Shown: positions 1 through 8,014 of the stretch, piece by piece
How positions within the stretch are numbered: the stretch's first letter is position 1
Layout of the letters: each line of letters starts with the position of its first letter
Assembly: GCA_937907525.1 (NCBI GenBank)
Contig: CALCIB010000153.1
Coordinates: 1 to 32,658 of the forward strand
Direction of reading: 5' to 3'
Source: an uncultured Planctomycetales bacterium
GTDB lineage: Bacteria; Planctomycetota; Planctomycetia; Isosphaerales; Isosphaeraceae
Length of the DNA: 32,658 nt
Made by a program: the position numbers and the translations under genes
The notes under the pieces: model-generated
Seen by the model: the letters and a program-made list of their open reading frames with translations, nothing else
The model's database searches: none
Told to the model about the DNA's origin: nothing

Positions 1-2
1 GT

Positions 3-599
3 CGCCGGCCGTACACCCGGCACCGCTCAAACCCGCAATCCGGTAGAGTCAGGAACCTGCTGGCCGAGGACTGGTGCCGCGAACTGGCGGCGCGGTTGCC
101 GCGGGACCCTCGGCTGGCCCGGATGATTCCGGGCGACGCCGCGGCGGCGCAATGCACCTATTTCGAGAAGTCGCGCGCCGGCAACTGGCTGGCGCCGATG
201 CACCAGGACCTGGCCCTCCCCGTGGCCGAACGGATCGACCATCCCGAACTCCGCGGCTGGTCGGAGAAGGAGGGGGGCCTGTTCGTCCAGCCCCCCGACC
301 GGTTCCTGGCCGCGATGGTCGCCGTTCGGATCCACCTCGACCCGTGCGGACCCGACGACGGCCCCCTGCGCGTCGCGCCGGGCTCGCACCGGCTCGGCCG
401 GATCGACCCCGAAACGATCGCCGCCGTTCGTCGCGACGCGCCCGAGGTCGCCTGTCACGTCGACCGCGGCGCGGCGTTGGTGATGAAGCCCCTCTTGCTG
501 CACGCCTCGTCGCGGTCGACCGGGACCGGCCTCCGCCGCGTCCTCCACTTCCTGTTCGCCCCTCGCGACTACCCGTGCGGCCTGCGGCCGAGAGCGTAA
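3..599 (+). CDS. Phytanoyl-CoA dioxygenase (PhyH)-like protein, 5' end outside window
   Basis: This is the C-terminal part of a probable Fe(II)/2-oxoglutarate-dependent oxygenase of the phytanoyl-CoA dioxygenase family. The frame is open to the left edge of the window, so the true start lies outside; the internal TTG at 96 is not a convincing start because family-like sequence (RNLLAEDW) is already encoded before it. The iron-binding HxD is visible as MHQDLALP, the distal histidine as LLLHASS, and the 2-oxoglutarate arginine probably lies in GLRRVLHF. The central stretch DDGPLRVAPGSHRLGRI is typical of the family. The stop is TAA at 597-599. The substrate cannot be told from sequence; planctomycetes carry many paralogues. 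It is followed by a palindromic repeat, and the next gene is on the other strand, so it ends its transcription unit. Confidence 0.85.
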   Translation, partial: RRPYTRHRSNPQSGRVRNLLAEDWCRELAARLPRDPRLARMIPGDAAAAQCTYFEKSRAGNWLAPMHQDLALPVAERIDHPELRGWSEKEGGLFVQPPDRFLAAMVAVRIHLDPCGPDDGPLRVAPGSHRLGRIDPETIAAVRRDAPEVACHVDRGAALVMKPLLLHASSRSTGTGLRRVLHFLFAPRDYPCGLRPRA

Positions 600-641
600 A
601 TCGGCATTCGCCCTGAAGCCGCGGAGAATCCGAGATTCCTT

Positions 642-840
642 GCTTTGTCGAAAATCACCAATGACGCGCATGTATCCCCCCTTCTCCCCTTGTGGGAGAA
701 GGTGCCCCGAAGGGGCGGATGAGGGGGAACGAGACCGGAAGCTGGCGGCAACGCCACCCCTCATCCGGCCTTCGGCCACCTTCTCCCACAAGGGGAGAAG
801 GGATTATGCGTGTTCGTCCGTAATGAGTTTCGATTGAGCA
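642..840. repeat. Palindromic intergenic element, copy 1 (CTTCTCCCC subtype)
   Basis: Two long arms, each itself a hairpin (CTTCTCCCCTTGTGGGAGAAG), face each other around a short variable middle (about 735-755). Each arm ends in a GATGAGGGG / CCCCTCATC boundary. The left edge is GCTTTGTCGAAA at 642-653. The right edge TTTCGATTGAGCA at 828-840 is an imperfect inverted match. GATTCCT occurs just outside both ends (634-640 and 843-849), as a target-site duplication would. It fills the gap between the PhyH-like gene and the converging ROK kinase gene. Confidence 0.85.
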
Positions 841-870
841 GGGATTCCTCAATTCCGGCCGCCGTTCCCC

Positions 871-1851
871 TCACCCCCTGGCGATCATCTCGCGGGCGTA
901 GAGCGAGGCCCCCAGGACGCCCGCGTCGTCGCCGAGGGCGGCCGGGACGAACTTGATGAGCTTCTTGGGGTCGGTGATGATCTGGACCCGCGCGGACGCC
1001 TCGACCTTGTCCAGATACGGCCGTCCCAGCGCGTGGGCCACGCCGCCGCCGATCACGACGACCTGGGGCCCCAGGACGTTGACCAGCCCCCCCAGACCCA
1101 CGCCCAGGTAGTACGCGGCCCGGTCGACCTCGCGCATGGCGATCGGATCCTTCTCGTCGACGGCCTGGGCCAGGTCGCCGCTTTTGAGCCGGCCCTTGCG
1201 CTGGATCTTCTCGACCAGCGAGTTGTGCTTCTTCTTCGACGCCTTGAGGATCCGGTTGGCGATGGCGGTCTTGCTGGCGTAGGCCTCCATGCAGCCGTTG
1301 TTGCCGCAGCCGCAGCGGGGGCCGCCGACCTTGACGACGACGTGGCCGATCTCGCCGGCGTTGTCGGTCGCCCCGGTCAGGATCTTGCCGTTGATGACGA
1401 TGCAGCCGCCGATCCCGGTGCCGACGAACGCGGCGAGGACGTCGGCATGGCCCCGCCCCGCCCCCAGGACGAACTCGCCGTAGCCGCCGACCCGGACGTC
1501 GTTGCCGACCCGGACGGGGACGCCCAACTCCTCGGCGAGCCCCGGGCCGATCGGGAAGTTCTTGACGTTCAAGTTGGCGCTGTGAAGGATCACGCCGGTT
1601 TCGACGTCGAGCGGCCCCGGCGAGCCGATCGCGGCGGCGGCGACGTCCTTGCGGGTCAGCCCGGCCTGCCGCAGCGCGTCCTCGACGGTCTCCACCATCG
1701 TCTTGAGGATCGCCGGCCCCCCCTCCTTGGCGGGGGTGGGGCGCTTGCCGCGGCCGAGGATCTTGTGGTCGGCGGCGACCACGCCCGCCATGATCTTGGT
1801 TCCGCCCAGGTCGACGCCGACCACGGGGCGACCGTCGCCCTTGCCAGCCAT
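871..1851 (-). CDS. ROK family sugar kinase (probable glucokinase)
   Basis: Probable ATP-dependent glucokinase of the ROK family, about 326 residues, cytoplasmic. The N-terminal phosphate-binding motif is VVGVDLGGTKIMAG (residues 10-23). The catalytic aspartate is D118 in GNDVRVGGYGE. The zinc-binding ROK signature is CGCGNNGCMEAYAS, with H170 and C180, C182 and C187 as likely ligands. The C-terminal GDDAGVLGA is also typical. The frame is open 29 residues further upstream, but the ATG at 1851 is preceded by GGAG about 9 nt away and gives the usual family start, so I chose it. Glucose is the likely substrate from overall similarity; fructose, mannose or N-acetyl sugars cannot be excluded. The next gene on the same strand (the small conserved protein) ends about 110 bp upstream. 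Confidence 0.92.
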   Translation of the reverse strand: MAGKGDGRPVVGVDLGGTKIMAGVVAADHKILGRGKRPTPAKEGGPAILKTMVETVEDALRQAGLTRKDVAAAAIGSPGPLDVETGVILHSANLNVKNFPIGPGLAEELGVPVRVGNDVRVGGYGEFVLGAGRGHADVLAAFVGTGIGGCIVINGKILTGATDNAGEIGHVVVKVGGPRCGCGNNGCMEAYASKTAIANRILKASKKKHNSLVEKIQRKGRLKSGDLAQAVDEKDPIAMREVDRAAYYLGVGLGGLVNVLGPQVVVIGGGVAHALGRPYLDKVEASARVQIITDPKKLIKFVPAALGDDAGVLGASLYAREMIARG

Positions 1852-1960
1852 AAGGTTCAACTCCAGCCGCGGTTGGCGACCGCGGCCCGTCTCGGCCGCC
1901 GTCGTGGCCATTCTAACGGGTCGGCCCGCCCGGCGCAAGTCGTCGGATCGACGGTCCCGT

Positions 1961-2209
1961 TCAGCCCTCGCCGCGGCGCGGTTGGGCGTGGGCGTTCGAG
2001 GCCGGGCCCGTCTCGATCTCGGTCATCAGCGCCAGGTCGAGGATGCCGAACTCCTCGTCCTCCCGGTAGATGATGATCGTGCGGCCCGACGGCGAGGCCG
2101 AGAGGAAGTCCGGATGCGGGACGTGAAACGATCGGCCGTCGGCCATGTGGACGGTGAAGGGCCGGAACGGCGTCGCCCGGTGGGCGGCGCGGAGTTGTTG
2201 GATCGTCAT
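1961..2209 (-). CDS. Small conserved hypothetical protein (planctomycete type)
   Basis: An 82-residue protein of a type I recall as common in planctomycetes, starting MTIQQLRAAHRATPFRPF and containing a HVPHPDFLSASPSGRT segment followed by a beta-rich IIIYREDEEFGILDL stretch. No signal peptide, membrane segment or catalytic motif is visible, and the function is unknown. The start ATG at 2209 has GGAG 8 nt upstream. The C-terminal tail is low in complexity (Gly, Arg, Pro, Gln). It lies between the histidine kinase and the ROK kinase on the same strand, 72 bp after the kinase stop, so it may be cotranscribed with either; nothing in the sequence links it functionally to them. Confidence 0.8.
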   Translation of the reverse strand: MTIQQLRAAHRATPFRPFTVHMADGRSFHVPHPDFLSASPSGRTIIIYREDEEFGILDLALMTEIETGPASNAHAQPRRGEG

Positions 2210-2281
2210 GCGCTCGACTCCATCGGTAGGAGGATCATATTTCCAGTATATCGACTTCGCGCCCCCGTCGTCTCGGATCGT

Positions 2282-4204
2282 TCAGACGACCGGCGCGTTC
2301 TTGCCGGGGCCGCGGAGGGGGTCGACGGCGAGGCCGCCGGGGAGCGGTCGAGGGGCGGGGCGGTGGCCGAGCGACGGGGCCGGCTCGATCCGACGGGCCT
2401 TGGACAGGTCGATCCGCTGGTCGGAGAGGTCGACCTCGTAGCGGTGGTCGCCGGAGAGTTGCATCGGCAGCTTGACGGTGAACGTGCTGCCGCGGCCCAA
2501 CTGGCTGCGGAGGTGGACCTCGCCGCCGAGCAGCCGCGCCAGCTCGCGGACGATCGACAGGCCCAGGCCGGTCCCCTCGTGCTCGCGGGTCAGGACGTCG
2601 TCGGTCTTCCCCGGGGCCTTGGCCTGGCGGAACTTCTCGAAGACGGTCTCGCGCTCCTCCTCCGCGATGCCGATGCCGGTGTCCTCCACCTCAAGCGCCA
2701 CGAACCGGCCCTCGGGACGGACGCGGAGCGTCACCCGTCCCCCCTCGGGGGTGAACTTGATCGCGTTGGAGAGCAGGTTGTAGAGGATCTGGCGGATCTT
2801 GCCCGCGTCCTGCCGCAACAGCGGGATCGCCTCGTCGATCCGGCACTCCAGGGTCACGTCCTTGCGCTCGGCCATCGGCCGCGACAGGTTCGTGAGCGCC
2901 TCGCAGACGTCGCGGATCGAGAAGTCCTCGCCGCGGACCTCCATCTTGCCGCTCTCGATCTTCGCCAGGTCGAGGACGTCGTTGATCATCCCCAGCAAGA
3001 TCTTGCCCGACGCCTGGATGTTGCCGACGTACCGCTGCTGCCGCTCGTTGAGGTTCGAATTCCCGCCCAGCACTTCCGAGAAGCCGATGATCGAGTTGAG
3101 CGGCGTCCGAAGCTCGTGGCTCATGGTGGCCAGGAAGTCGCTCTTGATGCGGTTCATCTCGTAGAGCGCCATGTTGGCCTGGGCCAGCTCGTCGACCTTG
3201 TGGTCCAGGTCGTCGTTGACGTCGCGAAGCTCCTGCTGCATGGCGACCAGGTTATGGAGCATGCGGTTGAAGGCGTGGGAAAGGTCCTCGAACTCGTCGC
3301 CGGTCTGGATCTGGCTGCGGATGTTGAGCCGGCCCGCGGCGATGGCGTCGGAGACGTCGCGGAGGTGCTTGATCGGCTTGACGATGATGTAGCGGACGAT
3401 CATCGCCGAGGCCAGGATCGCCAGCACGGTCGTCACGAGCGCGGTGGCGATCAGCACGGCGCGGTTGTTGTTGACGGCCAGCCGGGTTTGCTCCATCGGC
3501 ACCCGGACCACGACCGCGCCGGCGAGGCTGCCGGGCTTGACGGGGTCGGTGAGTCGGCCGTCGGCGGCGGGCCGCCAGAGGTGGTTGTCGATGTGGACCT
3601 TGTCCGAGCCCAGCCCGCCCAGGTCGAGCGTCGCGTCCTCGCGGCTGTGGCAGTCGATGAGGCAGCTCGGCTTGAAGACGACGGCCTGGACGTACTGGTA
3701 TTCCTGCTCCTTGGGGCCGTTGACGATCCGGCCGTCCCACATCTTGGTGCCGTCGGCGAAGGTGAACTCGTTGGGGCGGGAGGCCGCCGAGTCCCCCGCC
3801 GCCTCCTCCGCGGCCGACGCCTTCAGGAACCGGGCGAGCGCCGCGGTCTCGAATTCGTCCTGGGAGTTCTTGGATTCGTCCTTGGGGTCGCGGTAGGCTC
3901 GGAGCACCCGCGTCTTGATGTTGGGGGCCTCCTCCGCGCCGGGCTTGAGGTCGCGGAAGAGGGCGTCGATGATCGGCTCGAAGTTGTAGTTGCCCAGCTT
4001 CTTGTAGTGGAGGTTCATCAAGGTCGGGTTGACCGACATCCGGGCGGTCTGGGTGGTCTGGTTGCGCACCAGGGCCTCGGTCTTGACCCCGTACATGAAG
4101 AAGCTGCCGACGACCAGCAGGAACAGCCCCAGCCCGAAGATGAAGCGGCACTTGCGCTCCAGGCTGGTCTCGCCGAGCAGGTGTTTGAAGCTGCGATAGG
4201 ACAC
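2282..4204 (-). CDS. Membrane sensor histidine kinase with a possible heme-binding periplasmic domain
   Basis: A 640-residue inner-membrane histidine kinase. TM1 spans about residues 21-40 and TM2 about 249-273, enclosing a periplasmic domain of about 205 residues. This is followed by a HAMP domain (about 274-325), a short coiled coil (325-350), HisKA with the phospho-acceptor H363 in MSHELRTPLN, and HATPase_c with N480 in NLLSNAIKF, DTGIGI (508-513) and GTGLGL (544-549). The periplasmic domain contains KPSCLIDCHSRE (C181, C185, H186), a CxxxCH arrangement like a cytochrome c heme site with one extra residue. From its layout I suspect a DUF3365/Tll0287-like sensor. The start is GTG with GAGGG 8 nt upstream. 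No response regulator gene is adjacent. The C-terminal 45 residues are Pro/Arg-rich and outside the kinase fold. Confidence 0.93.
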   Translation of the reverse strand: MSYRSFKHLLGETSLERKCRFIFGLGLFLLVVGSFFMYGVKTEALVRNQTTQTARMSVNPTLMNLHYKKLGNYNFEPIIDALFRDLKPGAEEAPNIKTRVLRAYRDPKDESKNSQDEFETAALARFLKASAAEEAAGDSAASRPNEFTFADGTKMWDGRIVNGPKEQEYQYVQAVVFKPSCLIDCHSREDATLDLGGLGSDKVHIDNHLWRPAADGRLTDPVKPGSLAGAVVVRVPMEQTRLAVNNNRAVLIATALVTTVLAILASAMIVRYIIVKPIKHLRDVSDAIAAGRLNIRSQIQTGDEFEDLSHAFNRMLHNLVAMQQELRDVNDDLDHKVDELAQANMALYEMNRIKSDFLATMSHELRTPLNSIIGFSEVLGGNSNLNERQQRYVGNIQASGKILLGMINDVLDLAKIESGKMEVRGEDFSIRDVCEALTNLSRPMAERKDVTLECRIDEAIPLLRQDAGKIRQILYNLLSNAIKFTPEGGRVTLRVRPEGRFVALEVEDTGIGIAEEERETVFEKFRQAKAPGKTDDVLTREHEGTGLGLSIVRELARLLGGEVHLRSQLGRGSTFTVKLPMQLSGDHRYEVDLSDQRIDLSKARRIEPAPSLGHRPAPRPLPGGLAVDPLRGPGKNAPVV

Positions 4205-4365
4205 CGGTTCGATCCCTCAACCGCGCCGTCGGAGGCAAACCGCGAGGAAATCTCAACCTAATCGAAACCAACCTCCCCCGCCAGTGCGAGATCCCGCCGG
4301 GACGCGCGGCCCTCGCCCTCGCGAGGGCTCGACGCGGAACCTCGAATCCCAGGGATCGCCCGCCC

Positions 4366-4854
4366 ATGAACGCGATACTCGACCATCCCGCGAACGTCGG
4401 CGTCGTTCGATCGCTTTGCAGGAAGAAAGCCGGCCGCGTCTCCGTCGTCGGCCTCGACGCCTTCACCGAGCCTTCCGACGCCTACATCTGGTGCGGCAGC
4501 CACCCCGAGATCGTCGAGCGGGTCTGGGACCAGTTGGGGCGCGGACTGCCGTCGGACTGCCGCCGCGTCCTGTGCGGGACGCCGGTGCTGGTGGACGCCG
4601 ATACGGGCGTCGTCCTCGCCACGGCTTACGGGACCAGATATTGCGTTCGCGTCCCGATGGACGCCTTGCCCGCGGCGCTGGCGGTCGGTTGCGAGACGTC
4701 CCAACGCTTTGTGGGCGGGACGATCATCGATATATCCCGGGAGTTCGGGCCCGACTGGGTCTTCGGCCGCTGGGCCGAGGACGAGTCGGCTTGGATTCGA
4801 TCCGCCGCAACGGCCTTTGGCTCGACACGCCCGACGCCCTCCCCAGGGGCGTGA
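4366..4854 (+). CDS. Conserved hypothetical protein
   Basis: A 162-residue protein whose function I do not recognise. It begins MNAILDHPANVGVVRSLC, has a recognisable central segment around GLDAFTEPSDAYIWCGSHPE and CGTPVLVDADTGVVLATAYG, and shows coding-like codon use. There is no signal peptide or transmembrane segment. Cysteines occur at scattered positions without a metal-binding spacing. The start ATG has a weak purine-rich AGGGA about 10 nt upstream. It is divergent from the histidine kinase gene (161 bp between starts) and is separated from the downstream methyltransferase by 377 bp with its own promoter, so it is probably transcribed alone. It resembles planctomycete hypothetical proteins I recall, but this is from memory only. 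Confidence 0.65.
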   Translation: MNAILDHPANVGVVRSLCRKKAGRVSVVGLDAFTEPSDAYIWCGSHPEIVERVWDQLGRGLPSDCRRVLCGTPVLVDADTGVVLATAYGTRYCVRVPMDALPAALAVGCETSQRFVGGTIIDISREFGPDWVFGRWAEDESAWIRSAATAFGSTRPTPSPGA

Positions 4855-4940
4855 CGCCGTCGGAATCACGCCTCCGCCTCGACGTGGACGGACGACACCT
4901 TGGTTGCGTCCCCTTCTGGGCCTGACGGCGGCTCACTTCG

Positions 4941-4955
4941 TTTGACGGCCATTTG
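4941..4955 (+). repeat. Direct repeat TTTGACGGCCATTTG, copy 1
   Basis: First of two exact 15-bp copies, 111 bp apart, in the 377-bp gap before the methyltransferase gene. Nothing else is recognisable in the gap apart from the promoter at 5117-5145. Confidence 0.7.
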
Positions 4956-5051
4956 ATCGAACCGCTTTCGGAAGCCTTCGACGAAACCGGCGGAAGTGAG
5001 CAACCTATTTTCAGGTCGATTGTTATGACGACATGCACGCGCGGTCTTTCA

Positions 5052-5066
5052 TTTGACGGCCATTTG
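5052..5066 (+). repeat. Direct repeat TTTGACGGCCATTTG, copy 2
   Basis: Second exact copy of the 15-mer at 4941-4955. It lies about 50 bp upstream of the predicted -35 box at 5117, so it could be a regulator site. Confidence 0.7.
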
Positions 5067-5116
5067 CGTCGCCAGTCCTCATAATGCGTCGTCCCGTCTC
5101 CGCTTGGCACTTGCGA

Positions 5117-5145
5117 TTGACCGATTCGCGGGGGATCCCTATGAT
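5117..5145 (+). promoter_or_regulatory. Sigma70-type promoter for the methyltransferase-phosphodiesterase pair
   Basis: TTGACC at 5117-5122 and TATGAT at 5140-5145 are separated by exactly 17 bp; each box matches the consensus at 5 of 6 positions. Transcription would start near 5152, leaving a leader of about 80 nt before the GGAGGAG ribosome site at 5216-5222. Confidence 0.6.
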
Positions 5146-5231
5146 CCGCCTCGAAATTCGGGGTGGTTTCCGCCTCGGGCGCTTACGGCCCCCGGCTCGC
5201 GACCCCCGCGGCTCACGGAGGAGCAACGACG

Positions 5232-6050
5232 ATGCGAGACCACAACAAGGCGTTCTGCCGCCTTGTGGCCGAGAACTTCGACCCCCCCGCGCCGGTGGTC
5301 GAGTTCGGGGCGTTCCAGGTCGAGGGCCAGGAAGGCTTCGCCGACCTTCGGGGGATGTTCGCCGGCAAGGCGTTCGTCGGCTGCGACATGCGGCCGGGGC
5401 CCGGCGTCGACCGGGTCGAGGACGTCTCGGCCGTCGACATGCCCGACGACTCCGTGGGCGCGGTCCTCTGCATCGAGACCTTCGAACACGTCTTCGAGGT
5501 CCGGCGCGCCTTCGACGAGGTCTATCGGATCCTCGCCCCCGGCGGGATCTTCGTCATCACCTCGCCCTTGAACTTCCGGATCCACGCCTATCCCGACGAC
5601 TACTGGCGGATGACCCCCAGTTGCCTGAAGCGGCTGATGCGGCCCTACGCCGCCCGCGTCGTCGGCTCGCAGGGGGTCCGCGCGTTTCCGCACTCGGTCA
5701 TGGCGATGGGGATCAAGACGACCGCCCCGGCCGACTTCCACGACCGCGCCCGCGCCCTGGTCGCCGGCTACGACGCCTTCCTCGCCGAGGCCGAGGCCGC
5801 CGTCCCGCTGGGACAGAAGATCAAGCGCGGACTCCGCATGCTCTACCGCTCCAAGGGCGAGCGCCGCGCGATCGCGGGCTACTACCAGTCCGAGTTCAGC
5901 GTGGAGGTCGCCGCCGAGCCGGTCGCCGTCGCCAACGCCGCGACCGGCCGCGAACTCCGAGTCGACCCGGCGGTCGGTCGCTCCCCACTCCCCACGATCC
6001 ACGACGCGAAGGGCCAACGCGCATGGCGGCACACCTCGATCGTCTACTGA
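5232..6050 (+). CDS. Class I SAM-dependent methyltransferase
   Basis: A 272-residue protein of the methyltransferase type 11 style. A modified motif I, PVVEFGAFQVEGQEG, is followed by FVGCDMRPGPGVDRVEDV (motif II region), VGAVLCIETFEHV (motif IV region) and YRILAPGGIFVITSPLNFRIHAYPDDYW (truncated here in sense: post-motif IV loop with conserved Tyr/Asp/Trp). The GxGxG of motif I is partly lost, which is common in sugar- or lipid-modifying relatives. The start ATG at 5232 follows GGAGGAG by 9 nt; a longer in-frame start at 5163 lacks a good ribosome site. The C-terminal 90 residues lie outside the Rossmann fold. It overlaps the following phosphodiesterase gene by 28 bp, implying translational coupling. 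The substrate is unknown; a role in cell-surface glycan or lipid modification is a guess from the partner gene. Confidence 0.88.
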   Translation: MRDHNKAFCRLVAENFDPPAPVVEFGAFQVEGQEGFADLRGMFAGKAFVGCDMRPGPGVDRVEDVSAVDMPDDSVGAVLCIETFEHVFEVRRAFDEVYRILAPGGIFVITSPLNFRIHAYPDDYWRMTPSCLKRLMRPYAARVVGSQGVRAFPHSVMAMGIKTTAPADFHDRARALVAGYDAFLAEAEAAVPLGQKIKRGLRMLYRSKGERRAIAGYYQSEFSVEVAAEPVAVANAATGRELRVDPAVGRSPLPTIHDAKGQRAWRHTSIVY

Positions 6051-7681
6051 TCCTCGGACTCGACGGCGCGACCTGGAACGTCCTGGACCCGATGCGCGCC
6101 CGCGGCGCGGCCCCCAACCTGGACGCCCTGCTCAAGTCGGCCGCCCACGGCGTCCTGACCTCGGTCGAGCCGCCGGTGACCACCGCCGCCTGGACCTCGC
6201 TCTCCACCGGCTGCACTCCGGCCTCGCACGGCGTCTTCGACCACCGCTACTACGACGCGGCGGTCGACCGCATGAAGGTCAACCACTCCGGCCGCGTCCG
6301 CGTCCCGACCATCTGGCGAATCCTCTCCGACGCCGGCCGCCGGGTCGCCTGCCTGAACGTGCCGGGCCTCTTCCCGCCGCCCGCGGTCGACGGCGTGGTC
6401 GTCTCCGGCATGGACGCCCCCCACCTCGACGCCGCGCTTCAGGGCTCGGCCGACTTCGCCGCGCGGCTCAAGGCCGAAGTTCCCGACTACACCCTCCGCT
6501 ATCACTGGAAGCGCGCGCCGCGGTCGCTTGAGGAACTGCAAACCAACGCCCGCGGCACCGTCGAGAGCTTCCTCGGCCGCGCCAGGGGAGGATTGCTCGC
6601 CGATCGGGTTTATCCCGACTGGTCGGTCCTGATGGTCCAGTTCCAGAACCTCGACCCGTTCCAGCATCGCGCCTGGCGCCACTTGAACGTCGATGGAACC
6701 GGGATCGAGGATCCCGAGTGGAACGCCGCCGCCGCCGAGGTGATCCGCGGGCTCGACCGCGCCGTCGGCACGCTCTGCGAGCTGGCCGAGGCGCGGGGCG
6801 CGGGGATCCTGGTCGTCAGCGACCACGGCTTCGGCCCCTGCCAGGGCCGGATCGACGTCAACCGAATCCTGCTCGACGCCGGCGTCGCGCGGCCGGCGGG
6901 GCTGGGGAGCAAGCTGGTCCGTCGCGGCAAGCAGGCCGTCGACCACCTGCGGCTCTGGAAGGCCAAGCGGAACGACCCGACCGCCCGGTCGGCGTCGTTC
7001 GATACGTCGGTCGCCGGCTCGTTCCCGTTCGACTGGTCGCGGACCGTGGCCTTCGCCCCCCACCAGGACACCGCGGCGATGGTCTACGTCAACTCGCCGG
7101 CCCGCCGCGGCGCGACCCGAAACGCCGCCCCCCTGTTCACCCCCCGCGAGATCGACGAGGCCCGCGAGGCCGCCCGCCAGGCGCTCGACGAGGCCCGCCA
7201 CCCCGAGACCGGGCGGAAGCTCTTCCCCAGGATCATCGTCCCGGCCGACGCCTACGGGGTCGACCCGGCGCGCGAGGGCTACCCGGACCTGATCGCGCTT
7301 CCCGACGGCCCCTTCTGGGTCCGGACCAAGCTGGCCGGGACCGCCCCCGGCGACTGGGTTCGCGAGGATCCCAACCTCACCGGCACCCACCGCCCCGAGG
7401 GGATCGTCGCCCTCGCCGGCGCCGGCCTTCCCCCCGGCCGCAACCTCCGCGCCCGCCTGATCGACGCCGCCCCGACGATCCTCGAACTCCTGGGCGTCCC
7501 CGTCCCCCCCCACATGGAAGGCTCCCCCCTGGGGACCTATCGCCCGACCCCCTCGCGGCGCGTCGACGACCCGCGCGCGCGGCCGATCGCCGGCCCTCAT
7601 CAGCAACCGGCCTTCGAGTTCACCGAGGAGGAACAGGCGATCCTCGAACAGAGGCTCATGGACCTGGGCTACATGGAGTGA
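6023..7681 (+). CDS. AlkP-superfamily type I phosphodiesterase/nucleotide pyrophosphatase-like protein
   Basis: A 552-residue metal-dependent hydrolase of the alkaline phosphatase superfamily. D14 in LILGLDGATW binds metal, and T53/T54 in PPVTTAAWTSLSTG supplies the nucleophile. D267 and H268 in VVSDHGFGP and H456 in GTHRPEGIVAL complete the expected two-zinc site. No signal peptide is visible, so it is predicted to be cytoplasmic. The ATG at 6023 starts the conserved region directly; the frame is open much further upstream, but that stretch only shadows the methyltransferase gene. It overlaps that gene by 28 bp, so the two form a coupled operon. The C-terminal DDPRARPIAGPHQQ and acidic EEEQAILEQRLMDLGYM tail resemble planctomycete and actinobacterial relatives. 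The natural substrate (phosphodiester, pyrophosphate or phosphonate) is undetermined. Confidence 0.88.
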   Translation: MAAHLDRLLILGLDGATWNVLDPMRARGAAPNLDALLKSAAHGVLTSVEPPVTTAAWTSLSTGCTPASHGVFDHRYYDAAVDRMKVNHSGRVRVPTIWRILSDAGRRVACLNVPGLFPPPAVDGVVVSGMDAPHLDAALQGSADFAARLKAEVPDYTLRYHWKRAPRSLEELQTNARGTVESFLGRARGGLLADRVYPDWSVLMVQFQNLDPFQHRAWRHLNVDGTGIEDPEWNAAAAEVIRGLDRAVGTLCELAEARGAGILVVSDHGFGPCQGRIDVNRILLDAGVARPAGLGSKLVRRGKQAVDHLRLWKAKRNDPTARSASFDTSVAGSFPFDWSRTVAFAPHQDTAAMVYVNSPARRGATRNAAPLFTPREIDEAREAARQALDEARHPETGRKLFPRIIVPADAYGVDPAREGYPDLIALPDGPFWVRTKLAGTAPGDWVREDPNLTGTHRPEGIVALAGAGLPPGRNLRARLIDAAPTILELLGVPVPPHMEGSPLGTYRPTPSRRVDDPRARPIAGPHQQPAFEFTEEEQAILEQRLMDLGYME

Positions 7682-7747
7682 GAGTCCGTCTCATAGGCGG
7701 CATGACGCCTGGGAAAAGTTGAAAATAATCGCGAACGAGAGATCTTA

Positions 7748-7875
7748 ATCCCTTCTCCCCTTGTGGGAGAAGGTGCCCCGGAGGGGCGGATGAGGGGTGG
7801 GCGCGTCCGGAAGCCTCTGGAAGCGCCCCCCTCATCCGGCCTTCGGCCACCTTCTCCCACAAGGGGAGAAGGGAT
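7748..7875. repeat. Palindromic intergenic element, copy 2
   Basis: Same organisation and arm sequence as the copy at 642-840: a CTTCTCCCC hairpin arm, GGGGCGGATGAGGGG, a variable middle, then the inverted arm. A right-end TTTCGACGAAGC lies at about 7900-7911, close to the TIR seen in the copy at 11633. It occupies most of the 333-bp gap before the K+ channel gene. Confidence 0.85.
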
Positions 7876-7942
7876 GATCGCCATCACGCCACTTCGGATT
7901 TTTCGACGAAGCGGACCCGTCTTCTTAATTGCGGCGGTCTAC

Positions 7943-7948
7943 TACAAT
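7943..7948 (+). promoter_or_regulatory. Possible -10 box for the K+ channel gene
   Basis: TACAAT lies 66 bp before the start codon in an otherwise GC-rich leader. No good -35 box sits at 16-18 bp upstream, so this is only a weak suggestion. Confidence 0.25.
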
Positions 7949-8014
7949 GGACGGCGCCGCGAGGTCGCGCGGATCGTCGTCGAGCGAATCGCCATCCGAA
8001 ACCCTGGAGCGACG

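Noticed and set aside
96..599. TTG at 96 as the start of the PhyH-like gene
   Set aside because: The preceding in-frame codons already encode family-like residues and the frame is open to the window edge.
1649..4261. An 870-codon plus-strand open frame
   Set aside because: It mirrors the ROK kinase, small protein and histidine kinase on the other strand and has no recognisable domain.
5084..6022. Upstream extension of the phosphodiesterase reading frame
   Set aside because: It lies on the same strand as the methyltransferase gene in another frame and is Arg/Gly-rich with no domain.
6044..7606. A 520-codon minus-strand open frame
   Set aside because: Antisense shadow of the AlkP-superfamily gene, composed of Gly/Val/Asp-rich sequence.
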